From Pseudomonadota bacterium (GTDB lineage: Bacteria; Pseudomonadota; Gammaproteobacteria; Burkholderiales; Burkholderiaceae_F): a stretch of DNA of 5,404 nt. Below the pieces are notes generated by a model. That model worked only from the letters and a program-made list of their open reading frames with translations, ran no database searches and had not been told where the DNA came from. Position 1 is the first letter of the stretch. The number at the start of each line of letters is the position of its first letter. The stretch is from NCBI GenBank assembly GCA_021823635.1, contig JAKANT010000159.1:1-5404 (forward strand). Direction: 5' to 3'. Positions 1 through 5,404 of this stretch are shown in pieces. Both the position numbers and the translations under genes were made by a program.

Positions 1-2
1 TC

Positions 3-848
3 TTCGTGACGACCGAGCGCGGGGAGCCGCGGGTGATACGGCTAAAGATCGACGCTGCTTCTGCCGGCGTCACCGAGCGCAGAGACATCCTGGCGGCGGG
101 TGCAACGGCGCGGGCCGCGGGCGCGCCGCACGTCGGCGGCGCTTTACGGTTCGGCGCGGACGGCTGGCTGTACATCGGCATCGGCGATCTGCTCGATCCC
201 GATGCGCCGCAGGGGGCAGCCGTCTTGGGCGGGAAGCTGCTACGTGTCGACCGCGACGGCCGGCCGGCGGCAGGCAACCGTTCGCCGACGGGTTTCGATG
301 CGCGGGTGTTCGCATACGGGCTACGCAACCCCACGGCGCTGGCGCTGCCGGGCCGCGAAGAGGTGTTCGTCGGCGAAGACGGGGCGGGCCAGGACGAGGT
401 CACCCGCTTTTCAGCCGGCGGCAACGGGGGCTGGGATCCGCGCTGCGCGCGGCTTGCGGTCATATCGGTTGCGTCCGGTTACTGCGGCAAACCCTCTTCC
501 GAGAGGCAGCGGCCGCTGGCACCGATGACCGATCTTGGCCGGTATCCGAATGCCGCCCGCCCGCTGTGGACGAATTTCAACCGCGCGCAAGGTCTGGCCG
601 CGCTGGCATTCCTGCGTGGTAACGGCTGGAAGCCATGGGACGGCGCACTGGCGGTTGCCTACGCGGACGGCCGGCGTGTGGACGTGTTGCGCCTGGGCGC
701 GACGGGCGGCGTCGATGAGCACGCCTCGATGCTCGGTACGCTCGAGCACGCGGTGCGCGCGCTCGCGCTTGGCGCGGACGGCGCCCTTTATGTCGCGACG
801 AACGGCAAAGCGGGCGGCGACGAGATCTGGCGCCTCGAGCCGCGTTGA
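3..848 (+). CDS. PQQ-dependent sugar dehydrogenase (glucose/sorbosone dehydrogenase family), 5' partial
   Basis: Likely a periplasmic beta-propeller quinoprotein that oxidises an aldose with PQQ as cofactor; the actual sugar cannot be told. The frame is open to the left edge, so the signal peptide and first blades lie outside. Numbering from the GTG at 6, a strand reads H-V-G-G-A-L-R-F-G near residues 42-50, followed by DGWLY and a GD at 60-61. His42 fits the catalytic base His144 of soluble glucose dehydrogenase. YGLRNP at 104-109 places Arg107 where Arg228 contacts PQQ. GEDGAGQDEV (123-132), GGW (141-143) and a last blade with GADGALYVATN and DEIWRLEP complete the pattern. Cys147 and Cys160 lie in one insertion and could form a disulfide, which fits export. 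The GTG at 6 is probably internal, since in-frame codons continue upstream. The gene ends 13 bases from the convergent regulator. Family is fairly sure; substrate and cofactor use are inferred. Confidence 0.85.
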   Translation, partial: FVTTERGEPRVIRLKIDAASAGVTERRDILAAGATARAAGAPHVGGALRFGADGWLYIGIGDLLDPDAPQGAAVLGGKLLRVDRDGRPAAGNRSPTGFDARVFAYGLRNPTALALPGREEVFVGEDGAGQDEVTRFSAGGNGGWDPRCARLAVISVASGYCGKPSSERQRPLAPMTDLGRYPNAARPLWTNFNRAQGLAALAFLRGNGWKPWDGALAVAYADGRRVDVLRLGATGGVDEHASMLGTLEHAVRALALGADGALYVATNGKAGGDEIWRLEPR

Positions 849-861
849 CCGTCGCCTGCGA

Positions 862-1920
862 TCACGGCGGCGGCGGTTGCTCTGTCAGCAGGCCGAGCGC
901 CTGCGCGCGCGCGAGTGCCGCGCGCTTGCTGTTGACGCCCAGCTTGGCGTTGATCCGCCGGTAATGGTTGTTGACCGCGGTCGTGCCGATGCCGAGCAGC
1001 GCGGCGGCCTGCGCCGTGGTCTGGCGGGCGGCCACACAGGCCAGCAGGCGTCTTTCCGTCGGCGACAGGCGCGTCTGCCGCGCGCGCTCGGCCGCAATCA
1101 GTTGCGCCCAGCGGTCGATGAAGGTCGCCACGATGCCGCGAACGAGCGTGGCGTACCTGCGTGCGCCGGTTTCTCCGGCCGGGGGATCGGTGCGCCCTAG
1201 GAACAGCACGGCGCCGAAGCTTCCGGCGGGCGTCGCGGGCGGCAACCGGCGCGGGAAGGCGATCGCGCAACGCAGGCCGAAGCGCAGCGTCGTTGCTCGC
1301 ATCAGCCGCTGCCCTTCGGTGACGGCCGGCACCTCGGAGCCGAACGCCGGTCGATCGGTCGCACGAGCATGAGTGAGCAGGGCGCTGTTCAAATACCAGT
1401 GCCGGTTCATAAACGTCATGCACCACGCGGGGTCGATGCCACCCAGCCAGTGCAAATCGGTGCGGTCCTCGTCACTCCAATGGCCAAGCACCGCCGCGTA
1501 GCCGGCGAGGCCAAGGAAGCGCGCAACTGCGGCGAGCGTGTCGTGCATCTCGAAGACGCCCGTCGCATGCTCGAGCCGCTGCGACACCGCAGTCAGCGTG
1601 ACTCGCGGTGCGCGGCCAAGCGCCAGCCGCGGCGCGAAATCGCCCGCGCTCAAGTGACGGCGCGCGGCGGCGAGCAAGCGCCGGGCGTTCACGCTGTGCT
1701 GCGCGAGCGCATCGTCGGCGGCCAGTAACTCGCGCAGCGCGTTGGCCTGCGTGAACGGGATGACACAGCGCACCCGCGAGCCGTCTCCAAAGGCAGTCAC
1801 GCGCCACAGCAGCAGCCCCTGCGGCTGCGTGTGCAGCTCGTAGCGGATCGACGCGCCGCGGACCGCGACATCGAAAGCGGGGAAGCGCTTCGACTGCGGC
1901 GTCGGGGAGACGGCATTCAC
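862..1920 (-). CDS. LuxR-family transcriptional regulator with autoinducer-binding-like domain and N-terminal extension
   Basis: A DNA-binding regulator of about 352 residues, against roughly 240 for classical quorum-sensing LuxR proteins. The C-terminal 68 residues form a LuxR/GerE helix-turn-helix: LSPTERRLL at 285-293, then LLGIGTTAVNNH and INAKLGV, with conserved Glu289. Residues about 115-280 resemble an acyl-homoserine-lactone-binding domain (Trp166, Phe170, HAR at 184-186, FGLR at 214-217, Pro223). The invariant Asp-Pro that holds the ligand is Ser179-Ala180 here. Residues 1-110 are an extra region that I do not recognise. No ATG opens the frame. I chose the GTG at 1920 because coding-like sequence begins there and a candidate promoter lies just upstream, but no good Shine-Dalgarno is visible. 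In-frame TTG/GTG codons run up to 2049. It is divergent from the glycosyltransferase pair, so it may control that pair or itself. No luxI-like synthase is in the window. Confidence 0.82.
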   Translation of the reverse strand: MNAVSPTPQSKRFPAFDVAVRGASIRYELHTQPQGLLLWRVTAFGDGSRVRCVIPFTQANALRELLAADDALAQHSVNARRLLAAARRHLSAGDFAPRLALGRAPRVTLTAVSQRLEHATGVFEMHDTLAAVARFLGLAGYAAVLGHWSDEDRTDLHWLGGIDPAWCMTFMNRHWYLNSALLTHARATDRPAFGSEVPAVTEGQRLMRATTLRFGLRCAIAFPRRLPPATPAGSFGAVLFLGRTDPPAGETGARRYATLVRGIVATFIDRWAQLIAAERARQTRLSPTERRLLACVAARQTTAQAAALLGIGTTAVNNHYRRINAKLGVNSKRAALARAQALGLLTEQPPPP

Positions 1921-1952
1921 CTGCTGAGCCGGCAAGAAGCTAGGTGGCGGGC

Positions 1953-1980
1953 ATTTTCGTCGGTTCTGACCAAGCGTCAA
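1953..1980 (-). promoter_or_regulatory. Candidate sigma-70-type promoter of the LuxR-family gene
   Basis: Read on the minus strand, TTGACG (1980 to 1975) matches five of six -35 consensus bases. After a 16-base spacer comes GAAAAT (1958 to 1953), four of six for a -10. Transcription would start near 1946, giving a leader of about 25 bases before the GTG at 1920, which supports that start. A perfect TTGACA also occurs at 2028-2023 on the same strand but has no acceptable -10 at the right distance. The prediction rests on short matches only. Confidence 0.3.
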
Positions 1981-1985
1981 TGACG
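1975..1985. promoter_or_regulatory. Short palindrome CGTCA-A-TGACG, possible operator
   Basis: A perfect inverted repeat of five-base arms around one base. It lies in the divergent region between the regulator and the glycosyltransferase pair and overlaps the candidate -35 of the regulator promoter, where a bound protein could block or alter transcription. At eleven bases it could be chance, and it does not fit the longer CTG...CAG lux box. Confidence 0.25.
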
Positions 1986-1989
1986 GCAG

Positions 1990-2001
1990 GTGAACCTTCA
2001 C
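1990..2001. promoter_or_regulatory. Short palindrome GTGAA-CC-TTCAC, possible operator
   Basis: A second perfect inverted repeat with five-base arms and a two-base centre. Its edge is four bases from the first palindrome, and the two centres are about 15-16 bases apart, that is one and a half helical turns. It lies upstream of the candidate regulator promoter. A role is inferred only from position and symmetry. Confidence 0.25.
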
Positions 2002-2138
2002 GCGCTGCGAATCACGAGCAACTGTCAATCTCACAGAACGGTGAGGCAAGCGGCTTGGACTCGGTCAGCATGGCGCGACCCATCGCGGCGATCCGTGATG
2101 CTTGACGTCGGTTGCGGGCCGTGCAAGCGTCGCGGCCG

Positions 2139-3119
2139 ATGAGACTCGCGATCGTCGTGCCGTGCTTCAACGAAGAGGCGGTGCTGCCGCGCACCGCCGC
2201 CGCGCTGACCGCGCTGCTCGACCGCCTGGCGCAGGCGGGCGCGGTCGCGCGCGACAGCCGCGTGTATTTCGTCGACGACGGCAGCACCGATGCGACCTGG
2301 AGCGTGATCGAGCGGCTGCACGCGGCCGATTCCCGCCTGTGCGGCATCAAGCTGTCGCGCAACCGCGGCCACCAGAATGCGCTGCTGGCGGGGCTGCTCG
2401 CGGCCGAGGGTGATGCGATCGTCTCGATCGACGCCGACCTGCAGGACGACGTCGCCGCGATCGCGGCGATGGTCGAGCAGGCGCGCGCTGGCGCCGACAT
2501 CGTGTTCGGCGTGCGCGCGCAGCGGCCGCACGACTCCGCGTTCAAGCGGGTAACGGCCAAGCTCTTCTATCGTCTGCTGGCGCTGCTGGGCGCACAGGTC
2601 GTGCTCGATCATGCCGACTTCCGGCTGATGACGCGGCGCGCGGTCGAAGCGCTGCGCGCATACCCCGAGGTCAACCTGTATCTGCGCGGCATCGTGCCGC
2701 TGCTCGGCTTCCGCACGGCGCAAGTGGCCTATGCGCGCGGTGCGCGTGCCGCGGGCGAATCGAAGTATCCGCTGCGGCGCATGCTCTCGCTCGGTTGGCA
2801 GGGCGTGACCTCGCATTCGGCCGTGCCGCTGCGGCTGATCACCGCGCTCGGTTTCCTGGTCAGCCTGGGCAGCCTGGCGCTCGCGCTATGGGCGATCTGG
2901 ATCCGCCTGTTCACCGACCGCGCGGTGCCGGGCTGGGCCTCCACCGTCGTGCCGATCTACTTCCTCGGCGGCGTGCAGTTGCTGTGCATCGGCATCATCG
3001 GCGAGTACCTGGCCAAGACCTACCAGGAGGTCAAGCGGCGGCCGCGCTTCATCATCGAGCAGGCGTTGGGGCCGGTGCTGCAGACCGGAGCGGATGCGCC
3101 CGGCGAGAGCAGGGGATGA
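2139..3119 (+). CDS. GT2 polyprenyl-phosphate glycosyltransferase (DPM1/GtrB-like)
   Basis: Transfers a hexose from a nucleotide sugar to polyprenyl phosphate at the inner face of the cytoplasmic membrane. The 326-residue protein has the family layout: IVVPCFNEE at 5-13, VDDGSTD at 45-51, the metal- and donor-binding DADLQDD at 98-104, GESKYPLRRML at 206-215, and two hydrophobic membrane segments at about 231-255 and 268-290. It ends with GEYLAKTYQEVKRRPRF (288-304), typical of bacterial GtrB/DPM-synthase relatives. The ATG at 2139 is preferred because it places the first GT-A strand directly at the N-terminus; TTG (2112) and GTG (2121) lie upstream in frame and none has a convincing Shine-Dalgarno. 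Its stop overlaps the next gene's start as ATGA, so the two are probably translationally coupled. Because the partner is PMT-like, mannose is the likely sugar, but glucose or another hexose is possible. Confidence 0.9.
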   Translation: MRLAIVVPCFNEEAVLPRTAAALTALLDRLAQAGAVARDSRVYFVDDGSTDATWSVIERLHAADSRLCGIKLSRNRGHQNALLAGLLAAEGDAIVSIDADLQDDVAAIAAMVEQARAGADIVFGVRAQRPHDSAFKRVTAKLFYRLLALLGAQVVLDHADFRLMTRRAVEALRAYPEVNLYLRGIVPLLGFRTAQVAYARGARAAGESKYPLRRMLSLGWQGVTSHSAVPLRLITALGFLVSLGSLALALWAIWIRLFTDRAVPGWASTVVPIYFLGGVQLLCIGIIGEYLAKTYQEVKRRPRFIIEQALGPVLQTGADAPGESRG

Positions 3120-4519
3120 ACGCCCGCGCGCCCTTGCTGCTCGCGGCCTTTCGCGCGGGCCGCGCGCCGGCCTTGCCCTGGGTGGCACTGCTCGCGCTGT
3201 CCGCTGCGCTTCATTTCGTCTGGTTCGAACGCCCGCTGACGGTGGTGTTCGACGAGGTGTATTTCCCGCGCTTCGCCCTCTCTTATCTAAAGGACGAGTA
3301 CTACTTCGACCTGCATCCTCCGCTCGGTAAGTTGATCTTGTTCGCCACCGCCTGGCTGGGCGGGCTGGATCCGGCCTTCTCGTTCGCCACCAACCACCTG
3401 CCGTTTCCGGATTCGAGCTATCTGCTGCTGCGCGTGCCGCCGCGCATCGCCGGCACGCTGCTGCCGCTGGTGCTGGTGGCGGTCGCGCTCGAGCTGGGCG
3501 TGTCCCGGTTCGCGTCCTTCACAGCGGGGTACCTTGCGGCGCTGGACAACGCGCTGCTCGTGATGTCGCGCTTCGCGCTGCTCGATTCCTTCCTGCTGCT
3601 GTTCGGCCTCGGCGCGATCTGGTGCTGGCTGCGCGCGCGCCGTGGCGGCTGGCCGTGGCTCGCCGCGGCGGCGGCGCTGGCCGGCGCGGCACTGTCGGTC
3701 AAGTGGACGGGACTCGCGTTCGTCGGGCTGATCCTGCTCGCCGAAGCGCTGCGCTGGGTGCGCGCGCGGCACTTCGCCGGCTTGCGGCGCATCGGCGCGG
3801 CCGGCGCCATCGCGGCCGCGGTGTACGTGGCGAGCTTCGCCGCGCACTTCGCGCTCGCCGACAAGAGCGGCCGGGACGATGCGGCGATGAGCCGCGAGTT
3901 TCAAGCCACGCTCGCCGGCAATCCGAACGCGGCCGACCCCGCGCTCGCGCGGCCGGGGTTCTTCGCGCGCTTCGCGGAGCTGAACGCCCGCATGTTCGAC
4001 GGCCACCGGCGCACGGTCGAGCGGCATCCGTATTCGAGCCGCTGGTACGACTGGCCGTTCATGATGCGCTCGGTGGACTTCTGGGCCGAGCACAAGGACG
4101 GCCGCATCGCGCACATCTACTTCCTCGGCAATCCGGTCGTGTGGTGGACGGCGGGCTACTGCATCCTGTTCCTGCTGGTGAACCTGCCGCCGAAACTCTT
4201 CAACCTCACCGTGCGGCGCGAAACGGGCGCGATCGAGCGCACCGAAGCGGCGATCGTCACCGCCTATCTGGCCAACCTGCTGCCGTTCGTGTTCATCGGC
4301 CGCATCATGTTCTCGTACCACTACCTGGCGGCGCTGTGCGTGGCGCTCATCGCCCTCGGCCATCTGCTCGACCGCTGCGGCGCGTACAAGCGGCGCTTCG
4401 GCCTCGCGCTGCTCGGGCTTGCAGCGGCGGCGTTCGTCTATTTCGCGCCGCTGTCTTACGGGCTGCCGCTCGCGCCGGAGCACTTCGACGCCCGCTTCTG
4501 GGTCAGGGGCTGGAGGTAG
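3116..4519 (+). CDS. GT39 protein O-mannosyltransferase (PMT)-like membrane glycosyltransferase
   Basis: A polytopic enzyme of 467 residues that should use a polyprenyl-phosphate sugar on the outer face of the membrane to glycosylate Ser/Thr of exported proteins, or another acceptor. PMT signatures appear in order: FDE with acidic pair Asp46-Glu47 in the first external loop, FDLHPPLGK at 64-72, Arg110, DNALLVMSRFALLDSF at 144-159, LSVKWTGL at 193-200, HPYSSRWYDWPFM at 304-316, YFLGNPVVWW at 335-344 and GRIMFSYHYL at 395-404. Nine or more hydrophobic segments are visible. The eukaryotic MIR lumenal domain is absent, as in bacterial PMTs. The start is the ATG overlapping the stop of the preceding gene (ATGA), with an AGGGG immediately before it and GAGAG a little upstream. 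These signatures favour PMT over the related ArnT (GT83) family. Acceptor and sugar are unknown. Confidence 0.9.
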   Translation: MNARAPLLLAAFRAGRAPALPWVALLALSAALHFVWFERPLTVVFDEVYFPRFALSYLKDEYYFDLHPPLGKLILFATAWLGGLDPAFSFATNHLPFPDSSYLLLRVPPRIAGTLLPLVLVAVALELGVSRFASFTAGYLAALDNALLVMSRFALLDSFLLLFGLGAIWCWLRARRGGWPWLAAAAALAGAALSVKWTGLAFVGLILLAEALRWVRARHFAGLRRIGAAGAIAAAVYVASFAAHFALADKSGRDDAAMSREFQATLAGNPNAADPALARPGFFARFAELNARMFDGHRRTVERHPYSSRWYDWPFMMRSVDFWAEHKDGRIAHIYFLGNPVVWWTAGYCILFLLVNLPPKLFNLTVRRETGAIERTEAAIVTAYLANLLPFVFIGRIMFSYHYLAALCVALIALGHLLDRCGAYKRRFGLALLGLAAAAFVYFAPLSYGLPLAPEHFDARFWVRGWR

Positions 4520-4530
4520 CGCCGCGCATT

Positions 4531-4547
4531 GCGCCGCCATCCGGCGC
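4531..4547 (+). terminator. Weak hairpin after the glycosyltransferase pair
   Basis: GCGCCG and CGGCGC form a six-pair GC stem around a five-base loop (CCATC), eleven bases past the PMT stop and between the convergent rhodanese and PMT genes. A copy of the left arm at 4518-4524 (AGCGCCG) can pair with CGGCGCT at 4542-4548 instead. No T-run follows, so a classical intrinsic terminator is not shown. Such stems are common at this GC content. Confidence 0.22.
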
Positions 4548-4595
4548 TTGCGCGAGTTGGAGTTCTTGCGCTGCCGCGTGCGCGCGTCAGAGCTT

Positions 4596-5093
4596 CTAAT
4601 CCTGCTCCCACGGCAGCCCGCGGAAGCGCCAGCCGTCGATCTTGCCGCGCTGGCGGTTGCGGTCGAGCTGACCCTCGAATCCCTCCAGCACGTTGTAGAC
4701 GCGCTTGAAACCCGCCTCTGCGGCGGCGAAGGCGGCATCGTCGGAGCGCTTGGCGCTGCGGCAGATCAGCAGCAGAGGTTCGTCCTCTTGCGCGATCGCG
4801 CGCAACTGCTCCAGGAAGCGCTTGCGCGGCTCGGGGTCGTGCCCGTGCCATTCGATGTTGACCGAGCCCGGCACGCGGCCGACGAACGTGTATTCCGCCG
4901 CGGTGCGCACGTCGATCAAGCGCGCCGCGCCCTGCTGTACCAGCGCCCATGCCTCGGGCGGTGTGACGGCGCCCGCGTACTCGAGATCGAGCTCGATCCG
5001 CCGCACGTGGGCGCGATCGAAGATCGACTCCGCATCCTGCGCGCGGGCGGCCTCGGCGAGGCGTTCGTGTTCGATGCTGAGCGATGCGTTCAT
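4596..5093 (-). CDS. Single-domain rhodanese-like sulfurtransferase
   Basis: A 165-residue, probably cytoplasmic protein of the rhodanese superfamily, which moves sulfane sulfur through a cysteine persulfide. After about 40 residues of variable N-terminus, the domain shows TPPEAWALV (44-52), LIDVRTAAEY (59-68), GRVPGSVNI (72-80) and the active-site loop ICRSAKRS at 110-117 with catalytic Cys111. The loop is followed by AAEAGFKRVYNVLEGFEG and a C-terminal GWRFRGLPWEQD. No signal peptide or second domain is seen. The ATG at 5093 is chosen because GGAAGA lies about five bases upstream on the minus strand; a longer in-frame start at 5186 would add 31 low-complexity residues without such a site. 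It is convergent with the PMT gene and divergent from the IspH-like frame, so probably transcribed alone. The physiological sulfur donor and acceptor cannot be read from sequence. Confidence 0.9.
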   Translation of the reverse strand: MNASLSIEHERLAEAARAQDAESIFDRAHVRRIELDLEYAGAVTPPEAWALVQQGAARLIDVRTAAEYTFVGRVPGSVNIEWHGHDPEPRKRFLEQLRAIAQEDEPLLLICRSAKRSDDAAFAAAEAGFKRVYNVLEGFEGQLDRNRQRGKIDGWRFRGLPWEQD

Positions 5094-5206
5094 CGTTTCT
5101 TCCGTTGGCGATTCGGCGCGCCATTGTCCGTAGCCGGGCCGCGCCGCGGGCGTCGCTTTCGGAATTTCTTTAAAACCGGGCGGCATAAACGATTTCGCCT
5201 CGCCCG

Positions 5207-5404
5207 ATGGTTCAGCCAGACGAACGGCGATGCGGGCCCAGCCGGCGTATTCCTCGTTCGGAATACCGGCATGCCGATTCCGTTGTGCAGCAAGCGCCCG
5301 GCGCGCCCTACGATGCGCGGCCTTCGAAGGAGGAACTGGACGCGATCCCGCCCGGGTCGATCGTCGTGTTCTCGGCGCACGGCGTATCCAAGGCGGTTCA
5401 GCGC
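5207..5404 (+). CDS. ispH: IspH (LytB)-like 4-hydroxy-3-methylbut-2-enyl diphosphate reductase fragment, aberrant N-terminus, 3' partial
   Basis: IspH is the iron-sulfur enzyme of the last MEP-pathway step, making IPP and DMAPP. From the ATG at 5207 the frame is open to the right edge (66 residues). Residues 42-66 read EELDAIPPG, then VVFSAHGVSKAVQR, a close fit to the IspH segment holding the substrate-contacting His74 (here His58). The preceding 41 residues do not resemble IspH: the GFCAGV motif with the first cluster cysteine and the VRHE.VHN motif are missing, and the distance to the histidine is about 16 residues short. A TAA at 5186-5188 closes the frame upstream. The frame offset by one base (from about 5185) reads FASPDG, RRTAMRA, SFGIP and CAAF, a faint echo of the missing IspH N-terminus, which suggests at least one frameshift near 5330. 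It is therefore either a decaying copy, a sequence error, or a chance open frame joined to a real fragment. No clear ribosome-binding site is seen. Confidence 0.55.
   Translation, partial: MVQPDERRCGPSRRIPRSEYRHADSVVQQAPGAPYDARPSKEELDAIPPGSIVVFSAHGVSKAVQR

Noticed and set aside
788..1426. A minus-strand frame within the regulator and sugar dehydrogenase region
   Set aside because: It overlaps the LuxR-family gene in another frame on the same strand and has an Arg/Ala-rich product without motifs.
1921..2138. A canonical lux box in the divergent region
   Set aside because: No twenty-base dyad with CTG and CAG half-sites was found; only shorter palindromes are present.
2031..2816. A 261-codon minus-strand frame opposite the GT2 gene
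   Set aside because: Arg/Gln-rich low-information product overlapping a well-supported glycosyltransferase; an antisense shadow.
3287..4738. A 483-codon open frame on the minus strand opposite the PMT-like gene
   Set aside because: Its product is an Arg/Gln/Glu-rich sequence with no recognisable domain, and it runs across the end of the rhodanese gene. It is what high-GC codon bias produces antisense to a real gene; the plus strand holds the full PMT signature set.
4596..5186. Longer rhodanese start adding 31 residues
   Set aside because: No ribosome-binding site there, whereas GGAAGA precedes the ATG at 5093.
5094..5206. Promoter in the AT-rich patch (about 5161-5177) between rhodanese and the IspH-like frame
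   Set aside because: TTTAAA-type -10 candidates exist, but no -35 at proper spacing was seen on either strand, so I did not call one.
5090..5380. A 96-codon minus-strand frame upstream of the rhodanese
   Set aside because: Very Arg-rich, no family resemblance, and antisense to the IspH-like segment.

Overview
The window is about two-thirds G+C, with dense genes and third-position GC bias, and long spurious frames antisense to the real genes. A LuxR-type regulator with an autoinducer-binding-like domain and a single-domain rhodanese suggest a high-GC proteobacterium, perhaps a betaproteobacterium. That placement is an inference; no RNA gene or lineage marker is present to fix it.

Layout, left to right: (1) the 3' part of a periplasmic PQQ-dependent sugar (glucose/sorbosone) dehydrogenase-like gene on +, cut by the left edge. 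(2) Convergent to it, only 13 bases away, a LuxR-family regulator on - with an extra N-terminal region and a changed ligand pocket. (3) A divergent intergenic region (about 1921-2138) with two short perfect palindromes, one overlapping a candidate promoter for the regulator. (4) On +, a two-gene unit overlapping by ATGA: a polyprenyl-phosphate glycosyltransferase (GT2, DPM1/GtrB type) and a GT39 protein O-mannosyltransferase (PMT)-like membrane enzyme. (5) Convergent to this, a single-domain rhodanese on - with a clear ribosome-binding site. (6) Divergent from the rhodanese and running off the right edge, an IspH (LytB)-like frame whose last 25 residues fit the family but whose N-terminus does not. 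It may be frameshifted or decayed.

The best candidate system is the GT2-GT39 pair. The first protein would charge a polyprenyl-phosphate carrier with a hexose on the cytoplasmic side, and the PMT-like protein would use that lipid-linked sugar outside the membrane to glycosylate a protein or other acceptor. The divergent LuxR-type protein is a positional candidate for its regulator. Apart from the right-edge gene, the coding frames look intact. I saw no tRNA, rRNA, CRISPR array, insertion sequence or attachment site.
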